This document shows, in pieces, positions 9,170-17,505 of a stretch of 64,000 bases of DNA. A program made the translations under genes and the position numbers. Position 1 is the first letter of the stretch. Each line of letters starts with the position of its first letter. Source of the stretch: JAVBLQ01 sp031553435 (lineage in GTDB: Bacteria > Bacteroidota > Bacteroidia > Bacteroidales > Azobacteroidaceae); the NCBI GenBank assembly GCA_031553435.1, contig JAVBLQ010000065.1, positions 1 to 64,000 on the forward strand, given 5' to 3'. Under the pieces are notes generated by a model. That model saw only the letters and a list, made by a program, of their open reading frames with translations, made no database searches and had not been told where the DNA came from.

Positions 9170-10273
9170 TTAAATATATGCATTAACAATTGTTGCAATT
9201 TTTTTTGCATCTTCCATTGCTAATATAGGAGAAATTGGTAATGAAAGAATAGTATTATGAATATTTTCTGAAATGGGGTAATTTAAATGATTCCACTCTT
9301 TATAAGCCTCTTGCTTATGTGGAGGAATCGGATAATGAATAACAGTTTGAATGTCATTTTCAGATAAATATTGTTGAAAATGATCTCTATTGGGTGTTCT
9401 TACCACAAAAAGATGAAAAACATGATCTTCTTTTCCTGAATAATATGGCAATTGTATTAATGGATTTTTGATATTGTCTAAATAATATCTGGCAATTATC
9501 CTTCTTTTTTCATTATCGTTATCCAATCCTTTTAGTTTTACATCTAAAATAGCAGATTGTAATTCGTCCAGACGGCTGTTTGGGCCTTTATAAAGGTTCT
9601 GATATTTTTTGTGAGAACCATAATTTGCAATGGCTCTGATAGCAGAAGCTAATTCATCATTGTTTGTAGTCACAGCTCCGGCATCTCCAAGTGCGCCCAG
9701 ATTTTTCCCGGGATAATAAGAATGTCCGGCTGCGTCACTCAGATTACCTGATCGTTTGCCATTTTTATAAATTGCTCCATGAGATTGTGCTGCATCTTCG
9801 ATAACAAGTAAACCGTGTTTCTGTGCAATATTGTTTATAGATTCCATTTCGCACAATTGTCCGTATAAATGAACAGGTAAAATGGCTTTGGTCTTTGATG
9901 TTATAGATGCCTCTATTTTCTGAGGATCAAGATTGAATGTTTTTTCATCCGGTTCGACCAATATGGGTGTCAGTCTATTTTCTGAAATGGCTAAGATGCT
10001 GGCAATGTAGGTATTCGCCGGAACTATAATTTCATCTCCTTCTTTCAAAATACCTAATTCTTTGTAGGCGCGGATAATTAAGATTAAAGCATCCAATCCG
10101 TTGGCAACACCAATGCAGTGTTTTGTTCCGCAATAAGCAGCGTAATTTTTTTCAAATTGTTTTACAGCTTCTCCTTGTATGTACCAACCTACATCAAAAA
10201 CGCGATTCATTGCCGCTTTGACTTCAGCTTCATATTGTTGGTTTACTTTTAAAAGATCTAGAAATTTTATCAT
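9170..10273 (-). CDS. fdtB: dTDP-3-keto-6-deoxyhexose 3-aminotransferase (FdtB/QdtB-like)
   Basis: 367-residue DegT/DnrJ/EryC1/StrS PLP enzyme. Visible are the start IKFLDLLKVNQQYEAEVKAA, ANGLDAL near residue 57, EDAAQSHGA (Asp160, Gln163 contacting PLP), and the PLP lysine K190 in HSYYPGKNLGALGDAGAV. By family and context it aminates the 3-keto sugar nucleotide made by the ketoisomerase, giving dTDP-3-amino-3,6-dideoxy-D-galactose or -glucose. Its start overlaps the acetyltransferase stop by 4 bp (ATGA). Fuc3N versus Qui3N cannot be settled from sequence. RmlA/RmlB, needed for the precursor, are not in the window. Confidence 0.83.
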   Translation of the reverse strand: MIKFLDLLKVNQQYEAEVKAAMNRVFDVGWYIQGEAVKQFEKNYAAYCGTKHCIGVANGLDALILIIRAYKELGILKEGDEIIVPANTYIASILAISENRLTPILVEPDEKTFNLDPQKIEASITSKTKAILPVHLYGQLCEMESINNIAQKHGLLVIEDAAQSHGAIYKNGKRSGNLSDAAGHSYYPGKNLGALGDAGAVTTNNDELASAIRAIANYGSHKKYQNLYKGPNSRLDELQSAILDVKLKGLDNDNEKRRIIARYYLDNIKNPLIQLPYYSGKEDHVFHLFVVRTPNRDHFQQYLSENDIQTVIHYPIPPHKQEAYKEWNHLNYPISENIHNTILSLPISPILAMEDAKKIATIVNAYI

Positions 10274-10830
10274 TTGTTTATTTTGATAGGTTTACCTTCA
10301 ATTAAATTATATTGCTGATTACTTTTTTCATCAATTAACTCCATGCTGAGAATTGTTCCTTCCATAGTGATGTATCCTTTCTGTTTAGCCGGGTTACCAT
10401 ACCAGACTGAATATGCCGGAATATCTCTTGTTACTACACTTCCGGCTCCGATTAATGCATATTTTCCGATAGTTACTCCGGCAACAATAGTTGCGTTAGC
10501 TCCGATTGATGCGCCTGTTTTTACAATTGTTTTAGCAAACGACTTAGGATATACTTTAGAACGGGGAGTTAAATCGTTGGTGAAAGTTGCATTGGGTCCA
10601 ACAAATACATTATCTTCCAAACGAACTCCATCCCAAATCTGCACCCCTGATTTTACAGTTACATTATTTCCAATCTGTACATCATTTTCAATTAAAACAT
10701 GAGCACAAACATTACAATTACTTCCGATTGATGCTTCTTTCAGTATGACACAAAATTGCCAGATTGTAGTACCTTCGCCAATATTTGTTGTTTGAACATC
10801 AGCAAGAGGGTGTATTTTATGATTTGACAT
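10270..10830 (-). CDS. sugar N-acetyltransferase (FdtC / FdtD N-terminal-like)
   Basis: 186 residues, left-handed beta-helix acetyltransferase. It shows HPLADVQTTNIGEGTTIWQFCVI, IGNNVTVKSGVQIWDGVRLEDNVFVGPNATFTND and a final IPAYSVWYGNPAKQKGYI. These resemble the stand-alone acetyltransferases and the N-terminal domain of bifunctional FdtD/WxcM proteins that acetylate dTDP-3-amino-3,6-dideoxyhexoses with acetyl-CoA. Its position between the ketoisomerases (14 bp overlap) and aminotransferase (4 bp overlap) completes a Fuc3NAc/Qui3NAc pathway with translational coupling. Confidence 0.82.
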   Translation of the reverse strand: MSNHKIHPLADVQTTNIGEGTTIWQFCVILKEASIGSNCNVCAHVLIENDVQIGNNVTVKSGVQIWDGVRLEDNVFVGPNATFTNDLTPRSKVYPKSFAKTIVKTGASIGANATIVAGVTIGKYALIGAGSVVTRDIPAYSVWYGNPAKQKGYITMEGTILSMELIDEKSNQQYNLIEGKPIKINK

Positions 10831-11242
10831 AATCTAAAAAATCAGTATACTCCCGGATATAGTCTTTTTCATCATATTTGTGAGATGCCAATACCAAACA
10901 AATGGATCCTGAAGAAAAATTAATTTCAGATGCCCATATACCGGGTGGGACATGTAATCCCAAATAAGGACGATTTATCTGAACTAATCTTTTTGTTTTT
11001 CCATCATCTAATAAGACTTCAAAAGCTCCGCTTGCTGCTATCAAAAATTGATGACATTCTTTGTGAGCATGGGCTCCTCGTGATTCTCCCCCAGGGATGT
11101 CATAAAGATAGAATATTCTTTCTATTGAAAAAGGAATTTCCTCATTGTTGTGAATGGGAGTAATATTTCCAGCCCTATTTTTAATCCTAGGCAATTCAAT
11201 GATTGAACAATCAAAGACTCCAATATTTTTATTTGTTTTCAT
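10817..11242 (-). CDS. fdtA: dTDP-4-keto-6-deoxyhexose 3,4-ketoisomerase (FdtA/QdtA family)
   Basis: 141-residue single-domain cupin of the WxcM C-terminal/FdtA family. It has the active-site motif RGAHAHK (His58 and His60) after FYLYDIPGG, and the downstream VPPGIWASEINFSSGSICLVLAS block ending DYIREYTDFLDYV. These enzymes isomerise dTDP-4-keto-6-deoxyglucose to the 3-keto form used by the adjacent aminotransferase. Overlaps the next gene by 14 bp and is itself overlapped by a paralogue upstream. Both family histidines are present, so this is the likely active copy. Confidence 0.85.
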   Translation of the reverse strand: MKTNKNIGVFDCSIIELPRIKNRAGNITPIHNNEEIPFSIERIFYLYDIPGGESRGAHAHKECHQFLIAASGAFEVLLDDGKTKRLVQINRPYLGLHVPPGIWASEINFSSGSICLVLASHKYDEKDYIREYTDFLDYVKS

Positions 11243-11645
11243 CGTTGTTTGTCATTTTTTTATAATCATCAAATTTCCTGATGTAATCATTCTCATTATA
11301 TTCAGTTGATGCAGCCACAAACGCCAGCGAATTAGTTGAAAAATTTTCCATTCGCCTCCAAATCATATTAGGTACATATAATCCTGCATATGATCTGTTA
11401 AGGGTGAATTTTTTTTCCTCTTTTCCATCATGTAACACAACATCAAAACTGCCGGATAAAGCTACAATTAACTCTTCTTGCTGTTTGAAAGCGTGTTCTC
11501 CTCTGATTTCACCTCCGGGAACATCGTATATCCAATATACCCGTTTGATTTTGAAAGGGATATGATTGTTACTCTCAAAAAATGACAAATTTCCCCTTTC
11601 ATCTAATATTTTAGGTAATTGAATTATTTTAACATCATCTATCAT
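11229..11645 (-). CDS. second FdtA/QdtA-like cupin, active-site His replaced by Phe
   Basis: 138 residues from the ATG at 11645. A longer frame needs a TTG at 11681 and adds residues the family lacks, so the ATG is chosen. The protein aligns along its length with the following ketoisomerase (VYWIYDVPGG, VPNMIWRRMENFSTNSLAFVAAS, DYIRKFDDY), but the motif HAH is here HAF (His51, Phe53). In characterised FdtA the second histidine is needed for catalysis, so this copy may be inactive, act on another substrate, or work with the neighbour. First gene of the minus-strand operon; a TATCTTTG -7 box lies about 105 bp upstream. Confidence 0.8.
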   Translation of the reverse strand: MIDDVKIIQLPKILDERGNLSFFESNNHIPFKIKRVYWIYDVPGGEIRGEHAFKQQEELIVALSGSFDVVLHDGKEEKKFTLNRSYAGLYVPNMIWRRMENFSTNSLAFVAASTEYNENDYIRKFDDYKKMTNNDENK

Positions 11646-11750
11646 ATTGTTGCATGTGCTATTAAAATGTACTAATGTCAATAAACTTCATATTCCTTTT
11701 CCTTAATTATTTTGTATTTTTCCGGATTAATGTGATAGGTGTTGAGCCCA

Positions 11751-11758
11751 CAAAGATA
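11751..11758 (-). promoter_or_regulatory. -7 promoter box for the polysaccharide operon
   Basis: Minus strand reads TATCTTTG, a match to TAnnTTTG, 105 bp before the first operon gene. It would drive the whole minus-strand locus. No convincing -33 is seen. Confidence 0.4.
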
Positions 11759-11815
11759 AGGATTATTTTACAGACTTTGTTTAGAACCCGATTATTTTTA
11801 AAAAGCTACCGATGT

Positions 11816-11878
11816 GAAGTTTTAGGTTTTAAGTTATAAGTTTTACGTTTTGTTGTGCATAAGTCAAATGTAAAACTT
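11816..11878. repeat. heptad-repeat hairpin upstream of mraZ
   Basis: Tandem 7-mers such as AGTTTTA, GGTTTTA and AGTTATA form the left part; a 9-bp perfect stem pairs AAGTTTTAC (11838-11846) with GTAAAACTT (11870-11878). It lies in the divergent gap between the polysaccharide operon and mraZ. Confidence 0.55.
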
Positions 11879-11993
11879 CTCCCCCACTTTTTTAATTATT
11901 TTTTCCCCTTAATTATCAAAAAATTAAACATTCTAATAACTTGTTCACAACATGTTGAAAAGTTTTTTGTTTTAAAAGTGGGGAAAAGTGGAG
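11876..11993 (+). promoter_or_regulatory. putative MraZ operator region
   Basis: Two direct copies of a 10-bp unit, AAAAGTGGGG and AAAAGTGGAG, occupy 11974-11993, and an inverted AAAAAAGTGGGGGAG lies at 11879-11893. MraZ in other bacteria autoregulates through tandem AAAGTGG or TGGGG-type boxes with about 10-bp spacing, so this is most likely its own operator just before the dcw cluster. A weak -7-like TACTTTTA follows at 12001-12008. The rest of the 11646-12028 gap holds the heptad hairpin and a minus-strand promoter box. Confidence 0.6.
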
Positions 11994-12028
11994 AATTCAT
12001 TACTTTTACACTGTCAAAGAAGCTAATA

Positions 12029-12484
12029 TTGGAAAGATTTCTTGGAAATATCGACGCAAAGGCTGATGCAAAGGGGCGAGTGTTTGTTCCGGCAGCTTTC
12101 AGAAAAATTCTGCAAACCGCAGGTGAAGAACGCCTGGTTATGCGGAGGGATGTTTTTCAGGAATGCCTGGTGCTTTATCCGGAAAGTATCTGGAATGAAG
12201 AATTGACTCAGATGCGTGCCCGTTTGAATAAATGGGATCCCGTGCAGCAACAAACTTTTCGCAATTTCGTATTGGAGACTGAGGTGCTGGAAATGGATTC
12301 CAATGGGCGTATCCTCATTTCCAAACGTTATATGCAAGCGGCAGGAATTCATAATGAAATCCGCTTTGTCGGAATGGATTATACAATTGAGATCTGGGCG
12401 AAACAAAAGCTCGAAAAACCTTTGATGTCACAAGAAGAATTTGCCAGGAATATGCAAAAATTCATGGGGGAGGAGAATAAATGA
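12029..12484 (+). CDS. mraZ: MraZ, transcriptional regulator of the division cluster
   Basis: 151 residues using a TTG start at 12029. The open frame extends upstream to 11855, but the family starts exactly at the (M)ERFLGNIDAKADAKGR stretch, and the extra 58 codons cover the operator and repeat region, so TTG is chosen. Two SpoVT/AbrB-like halves are visible: DAKGRVFVPAAFRK and DSNGRILISKRYMQAAG, each with the D-x-x-G-R signature. MraZ forms rings and binds the tandem boxes upstream of its own gene. Stop overlaps the rsmH start (ATGA). Confidence 0.9.
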   Translation: MERFLGNIDAKADAKGRVFVPAAFRKILQTAGEERLVMRRDVFQECLVLYPESIWNEELTQMRARLNKWDPVQQQTFRNFVLETEVLEMDSNGRILISKRYMQAAGIHNEIRFVGMDYTIEIWAKQKLEKPLMSQEEFARNMQKFMGEENK

Positions 12485-13392
12485 ACAGAATCGACACATA
12501 TCATGTTCCCGTTTTGTTGAATGAAAGCATCGAAGGATTGAACATACATCCCAATGGAATTTATGTCGATGTAACTTTTGGAGGAGGAGGTCATAGCAAG
12601 GAAATTCTTTCCAGACTTACAGGCAAAGGCAAACTCTTTGGTTTCGATCAGGATGCAGATGCTGAAAAAAATATTATTGACAATAAGCAATTTGTATTTG
12701 TAAGAAGCAATTTTCGCTATTTGTCTAATTTTATGCAATGGCATGGAATAGAGCAGATTGATGGTTTGCTAGCCGATCTTGGGGTTTCTTCCCATCATTT
12801 TGATGATGAAAACAGAGGTTTTTCTTTTCGTTTCGAGGGTAAATTAGACATGCGGATGAATGCCAAAGCACCCAAAACAGCAGCAACTATATTGAATGAA
12901 TACCCGGAAGAAGCTTTAGCCGATATTTTTTATTTATACGGAGAATTAAAAACCGCCAGAAAAATTGCTAAAGCCATTGTCAATGCCAGATCTGTTAAGC
13001 CCATTCTTCAAACAGCTGATTTTCTCGAAATTTTAAAACCATTTCAAGGAAAAGAAAAAGAGAAAAAATCTATTGCCCAGGCATTTCAGGCTTTAAGAAT
13101 TGAAGTCAATGAAGAAATGGAAGCCTTGAAAGAAATGTTGATGCAAGCCAAAGAAATCCTTAAACCCGGCGGACGATTGGTCGTAATTACCTATCATTCA
13201 TTGGAAGACCGCTTGGTTAAAAACTTCATCAAAACAGGAAATTTCGAAGGAATTGTAGAAAAGGATTTTTACGGGAATATACAAACCCCTTTTGAGATGA
13301 TCAATAATAAAGTTATTGTTCCCAATGATGAAGAAATCGAAAGAAATCCCCGTTCACGAAGCGCCAAACTAAGGATTGCTGAAAAAAAATAA
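12481..13392 (+). CDS. rsmH: 16S rRNA m4C1402 methyltransferase RsmH (MraW)
   Basis: 303 residues, standard RsmH length. N-terminal HVPVLLNESIEGL is followed by the SAM-binding VDVTFGGGGHSKEIL (about 29-43), ADLGVSSHHFDDENRGFSFR and the C-terminal RSRSAKLRIAEK. An inserted helical domain lies in the middle as usual. It N4-methylates C1402 in the ribosomal decoding centre. Translationally coupled to mraZ by a 4-bp overlap. Confidence 0.95.
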   Translation: MNRIDTYHVPVLLNESIEGLNIHPNGIYVDVTFGGGGHSKEILSRLTGKGKLFGFDQDADAEKNIIDNKQFVFVRSNFRYLSNFMQWHGIEQIDGLLADLGVSSHHFDDENRGFSFRFEGKLDMRMNAKAPKTAATILNEYPEEALADIFYLYGELKTARKIAKAIVNARSVKPILQTADFLEILKPFQGKEKEKKSIAQAFQALRIEVNEEMEALKEMLMQAKEILKPGGRLVVITYHSLEDRLVKNFIKTGNFEGIVEKDFYGNIQTPFEMINNKVIVPNDEEIERNPRSRSAKLRIAEKK

Positions 13393-13396
13393 CACA

Positions 13397-13738
13397 ATGG
13401 AAGAAAAAAAACAATCAAATAAAAAACGCAAATATAATATCGCCCATTTTTTAGGCGGAGGAATATTGACTGAAGATTTTATTGTCAAACAGTCCAAGCT
13501 ATTGTTGATGATTGTTGTTTTAACCCTTTTTTTCATAAGCAATCGCTATTCATGTTTGCGTAAAATGTCTGAAATAGAGAATCTAAACAGAGAACTGAAA
13601 GATCTGAAATATGAATATCTTGTTATTTCTTCGGATCTGACAACCAATAGTCGTCAATCTCAGATTGAAGCTTTGCTCAGATCGAAAAATATCAACTTAA
13701 GTACTTCTAAAACACCTGCTTTTGAACTCAAAAAATAA
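13397..13738 (+). CDS. ftsL: FtsL-like division protein
   Basis: 113 residues from the ATG at 13397. A longer frame from TTG 13376 would overlap rsmH by 17 bp and is less likely. Topology is that of FtsL: about 40 cytoplasmic residues rich in Lys, one transmembrane helix (LLLMIVVLTLFFISN), then a coiled coil starting KMSEIENLNRELKDLKYEY in the periplasm. It would bridge FtsQ/FtsB and the FtsWI synthase. Identification rests on size, topology and position between rsmH and ftsI, since FtsL sequences diverge widely. Confidence 0.85.
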   Translation: MEEKKQSNKKRKYNIAHFLGGGILTEDFIVKQSKLLLMIVVLTLFFISNRYSCLRKMSEIENLNRELKDLKYEYLVISSDLTTNSRQSQIEALLRSKNINLSTSKTPAFELKK

Positions 13739-13774
13739 CGTAAAACATATTACTCATAACGTAAAACTTTGCAA
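13739..13774. repeat. heptad repeat between ftsL and ftsI
   Basis: A short run with 7-bp period; CGTAAAA occurs twice, 21 bp apart, separated by two further degenerate heptamers. No inverted arm is seen. It fills the whole ftsL-ftsI gap. Confidence 0.45.
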
Positions 13775-15955
13775 ATGACTGATAAACAAAAGAATACATT
13801 AAACAAAAAAGTAAGACGGAATTATTTCATAATCTCCATCCTATTGCTTTTTGTTGTATTTGGTATTCTTTTATGCGCAGGAAAAACAGCTTTTGTCGAA
13901 GGCGATTTCTGGAGAAAAGAAGGTAAAAAATCCATTCGTCCGAATATTATTATCGAAGCCCCCAGAGGTAATATTTACTCTTTCGATGAACGTTTGATGG
14001 CAACCAATGAAACATATTATCGCTTATATATAGATTTTTGGGCCGACGGATTATCCAAAGATACATTATATAAATATGTGGATGGCTTATCCCTCAAACT
14101 GAGTAAAATGTTTCCTTCAAAAAATCAGGCGCAATATCGCAGTCATATCCTTGCCGGCTGGCAAATGCGTGCGAACGAAGAAGCTCAGCTTAAGAGGGGA
14201 AAAAGTGTGGTGAGGAAAAGCCGTGAATACCGACTGCTGGATGGAGAAATCAACTATCTTCAGCTCAAACAGGTCAGAACATTCCCGTTTTTGAGTCAGA
14301 ATAAAAATAAATCGGGTTTGATTGCCAAAGAACGTGTTAAAAGGAAAAAACCTTTTGGTACATTGGCATCCCGTACCATTGGAGATATTTATGGTGAATT
14401 TGAAAAAGGAGGGAAAAACGGATTGGAACTTCAATACGACTCTATTTTAAGAGGAATTCCCGGAACAAGCACCATGCGAAAAATAAACGGAAGATTCATT
14501 TATGTTTCCGATATAGAGCCTATCAGTGGAAAAGATATTGTGACAACTATCGACATTGATATTCAAGATATCACTGAAAAAGCATTGCTGGATAAATTGC
14601 GGGAAATCGATGCCGAATCAGGAACTGCCGTTGTGATGGAAGTCGAAACCGGCGAAATCAAGGCAATCACAAACATGGGCAGAATTTCCGAAGGAGTTTG
14701 GGCAGAATCAAAAAACCATGCTGTCGCTGATGAAACCGAACCCGGTTCTACTTTCAAAGTAGCTTCCATGATGGTTGCATTGGAAGATGGAGTTGTCAGA
14801 CCCAATGATTCAATCAATGTTGGCAATGGCGTTTTTATGTATGCCAATGCCCGTATGACCGACCACAACTGGAATAAAGGTGGTTATGGCCGGATTTCTG
14901 CAGAACAGGCTATTTGGTATTCGTCCAATATTGGCGTTGCTAAAATCATTCTAAGAGGTTATGAAAATAATCCTGGCAAATTTGTTGAAGGACTCTACAA
15001 ACTGGGATTGACAGAAACTCTGAATCTCGAAATACCGGGAGCAGGCCAGGCAAAAATCAGATCTCCGAAAGACAAAAAGAATTATTGGTCGAAAACCACT
15101 TTACCCTGGATGTCTTTTGGTTATGAAACGCAAATTCCACCCATTTATACATTGACATTTTTCAATGCGATTGCGAATAATGGGAAAATGGTTAAACCGT
15201 TTTTTGTCAAACAAATACAACAAGACGGAAAAATAGAAAAAGAATATAAAACAGTTGTCGTTAAAGATAGAATTTGTTCTGATAAAACCCTCCAATGTAT
15301 TCAGGAAATGTTGTTGAATGTAGTGGAAAAGGGAACCGGAGTTCCTGTTAAATCACCCTATCTTCAGATTGCCGGAAAAACAGGAACAGCTCAGATATCT
15401 CAAGGCGCCGCCGGATATCGGGGAACCGAAAAAAGTCACCAGGTTGCTTTTTGTGGATATTTCCCTGCGAATAAGCCCAGATATTCATGTATTGTTGTGA
15501 TTCGCAAGCCAAGAAACGGCTATCCTTCAGGAGGTTTGATGGCCGGAACCATTTTTAAAAGAGTAGCCGAAGAAGTAAATGCCCGGACTTTGGTGTTGAA
15601 ACCATCCGAATGTCTCAGAGACAGCTTGCTGACGATTTATCCGAAAGTGAAAAACGGATCATCCAAACAAGTTGAATATGCATTGGATAAATTAGATATT
15701 CCATACAAAGACAGCACATCAGGACAATGGTATTATTCATATCTGAAAAATGATAAAGTAATATTGAAAGACCGGAAAGTAATCGAAAATCTGGTTCCCA
15801 ATGTTGTTGGAATGGGCGCCAAAGATGCTGTTTATTTGTTGGAAAGTTGCGGATTAAAAGTTTTCTTATCAGGACGAGGCGATGTTAAAAGCCAGACAAT
15901 CAATCCGGGTGAAAGAGTTGCTAAAGGACAAACAATAGGAATTATACTTGATTAA
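13775..15955 (+). CDS. ftsI: FtsI-type transpeptidase (class B PBP) with PASTA domain
   Basis: 726 residues from ATG 13775 (a TTG two codons earlier is possible). One N-terminal transmembrane helix (FIISILLLFVVFGILLCAG) is followed by the PBP dimer domain (APRGNIYS motif near 63) and the transpeptidase domain with all three catalytic motifs: SxxK as STFK (about Ser325), SxN as SSN (about 384), and KTGT (about 535). A C-terminal PASTA domain (about 672-726) begins VPNVVGMGAKDAVYLLESCG. It crosslinks septal peptidoglycan with FtsW. Typical of Bacteroidota, whose FtsI carries PASTA. Confidence 0.93.
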   Translation: MTDKQKNTLNKKVRRNYFIISILLLFVVFGILLCAGKTAFVEGDFWRKEGKKSIRPNIIIEAPRGNIYSFDERLMATNETYYRLYIDFWADGLSKDTLYKYVDGLSLKLSKMFPSKNQAQYRSHILAGWQMRANEEAQLKRGKSVVRKSREYRLLDGEINYLQLKQVRTFPFLSQNKNKSGLIAKERVKRKKPFGTLASRTIGDIYGEFEKGGKNGLELQYDSILRGIPGTSTMRKINGRFIYVSDIEPISGKDIVTTIDIDIQDITEKALLDKLREIDAESGTAVVMEVETGEIKAITNMGRISEGVWAESKNHAVADETEPGSTFKVASMMVALEDGVVRPNDSINVGNGVFMYANARMTDHNWNKGGYGRISAEQAIWYSSNIGVAKIILRGYENNPGKFVEGLYKLGLTETLNLEIPGAGQAKIRSPKDKKNYWSKTTLPWMSFGYETQIPPIYTLTFFNAIANNGKMVKPFFVKQIQQDGKIEKEYKTVVVKDRICSDKTLQCIQEMLLNVVEKGTGVPVKSPYLQIAGKTGTAQISQGAAGYRGTEKSHQVAFCGYFPANKPRYSCIVVIRKPRNGYPSGGLMAGTIFKRVAEEVNARTLVLKPSECLRDSLLTIYPKVKNGSSKQVEYALDKLDIPYKDSTSGQWYYSYLKNDKVILKDRKVIENLVPNVVGMGAKDAVYLLESCGLKVFLSGRGDVKSQTINPGERVAKGQTIGIILD

Positions 15956-15957
15956 TT

Positions 15958-17409
15958 ATGAAACTGGAAAAATTACTCAAATCAATACATTATACACAAA
16001 TTGTAGGTGGCTCTGACATTGAGATCAACGGACTTCATTTCGACTCTAGAAAAATCGAATCCGGTTTTTTATTTGTTGCTGTTCCCGGAACCCAATCCGA
16101 TGGACATGATTTTATTGAAAAAGCAATAGAAAACGGAGCCAAAGCAATTGTTTGTCAAAAATTACCGGAAAAAATTCAGGAAGAAATAACATTTATTTTG
16201 GTAGAAAACAGTGCGGATGCTTTAGGTCGTCTGGCTTCCGAATGGTTTGATAACCCTTCTCATCAACTTGTTTTGGTAGGAGTAACCGGGACAAATGGGA
16301 AAACTACTATTGCTACATTATTATACGAGGTAATGCGAAAATTGGGTTATAAAGCCGGATTATTTTCCACTGTTTGCAATTATATCAATGGTGAAGAATT
16401 TCCTGCTACACATACCACCCCCGATCCGGTCGAATTGAATAGACTATTGGCAGAAATGCTTTCCTCCGGATGCGAATACGCATTTATGGAAGTCAGTTCA
16501 CATGCAGTTGACCAGAAAAGAATCAGCGGATTGAATTTCAAAGGCGGAATTTTTACCAATCTGACCCGCGATCATTTGGATTATCATCAAACATTTGAAG
16601 CATACCGGAATGCGAAGAAAGGATTTTTCGACCAACTTTCTCCCAATGCTTTTGCTTTGACCAATAAAGATGATAAAAACGGCTTGTTTATGCTTCAGAA
16701 TACGAAGGCGCGCAAACAAACCTATTCACTTCTTTCGTTGGCCGATTTCAAAGGAAAAATCATTGAGTCTCATTTCGATGGAACCATTATGACCATCAAT
16801 GGAAAAGAAATAAATACTCAGTTTGTAGGAAAATTCAATGCATATAATTTGTTGGCTGTCTATGGCGCTTCTGTTTTGTTGGATGAAGATTCTGAAGAAA
16901 TTTTATTGATTCTCAGTACGTTGCAATCGGTTTCCGGACGCTTTCAGGCATTTCGTTCTCCTTCAGGATATACGGCCATTGTCGATTATGCACATACGCC
17001 TGATGCTTTGACCAATGTACTGAATTCCATTCATGAAGTATTGGAAGGCGGAGGGCGAATCATTACAGTCGTTGGCTGCGGAGGAAACAGAGATAAAGGT
17101 AAACGCCCGATTATGGCCAAAGAAGCCGTTCGTTTAAGCGATCAGGTTATTCTGACTTCCGATAATCCTCGTTTCGAAGAACCTCAGGATATCATCAATG
17201 ATATGGTTGCCGGTTTAGATGTAATCGAAAAGAAAAAAGCGATTTGTATTACTGATCGTAAAGAAGCCATCAAAACGGCTTGTTTGCTGGCCCAGCCTGG
17301 CGATGTAATCCTGATTGCAGGTAAAGGCCATGAAGATTATCAGGAAATCAAAGGCGTAAAACACCATTTCGATGACAGAGAAATTGTAAAAGAAATATTT
17401 AACAGTTAG
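15958..17409 (+). CDS. murE: UDP-MurNAc-tripeptide synthetase MurE (meso-DAP type)
   Basis: 483 residues. Contains the Mur-ligase ATP loop GTNGKTT (111-117), THTTPDP, and the amino-acid-selecting motif DNPR (402-405), which marks meso-diaminopimelate-adding MurE enzymes rather than lysine-adding ones. C-terminal GKGHEDYQEIKG is also conserved. It adds DAP to UDP-MurNAc-L-Ala-D-Glu in the cytoplasm. Starts 2 bp after ftsI. A hairpin follows its stop, and accessory genes then separate it from mraY. Confidence 0.95.
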   Translation: MKLEKLLKSIHYTQIVGGSDIEINGLHFDSRKIESGFLFVAVPGTQSDGHDFIEKAIENGAKAIVCQKLPEKIQEEITFILVENSADALGRLASEWFDNPSHQLVLVGVTGTNGKTTIATLLYEVMRKLGYKAGLFSTVCNYINGEEFPATHTTPDPVELNRLLAEMLSSGCEYAFMEVSSHAVDQKRISGLNFKGGIFTNLTRDHLDYHQTFEAYRNAKKGFFDQLSPNAFALTNKDDKNGLFMLQNTKARKQTYSLLSLADFKGKIIESHFDGTIMTINGKEINTQFVGKFNAYNLLAVYGASVLLDEDSEEILLILSTLQSVSGRFQAFRSPSGYTAIVDYAHTPDALTNVLNSIHEVLEGGGRIITVVGCGGNRDKGKRPIMAKEAVRLSDQVILTSDNPRFEEPQDIINDMVAGLDVIEKKKAICITDRKEAIKTACLLAQPGDVILIAGKGHEDYQEIKGVKHHFDDREIVKEIFNS

Positions 17410-17415
17410 AACTAT

Positions 17416-17460
17416 TTGTGAATAGTGAGCAAAACGAACCTCACAATACACTATTCACAA
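17416..17460. repeat. heptad hairpin after murE
   Basis: Perfect 12-bp arms: TTGTGAATAGTG (17416-17427) and CACTATTCACAA (17449-17460), loop 21 bases, with GTGAATA/GTGAGCA in 7-bp register. No U-tract follows. It may be a terminator or an mRNA-end stabiliser at the border between murE and the accessory genes. Confidence 0.6.
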
Positions 17461-17505
17461 TAATAAAAATTAATTCGCGTAATTCACGGCAAAACAAAAT
17501 AATAA

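Noticed and set aside
11855..12028. N-terminal extension of MraZ
   Set aside because: It covers operator and repeat DNA and has no counterpart in the family; TTG 12029 fits the family start.
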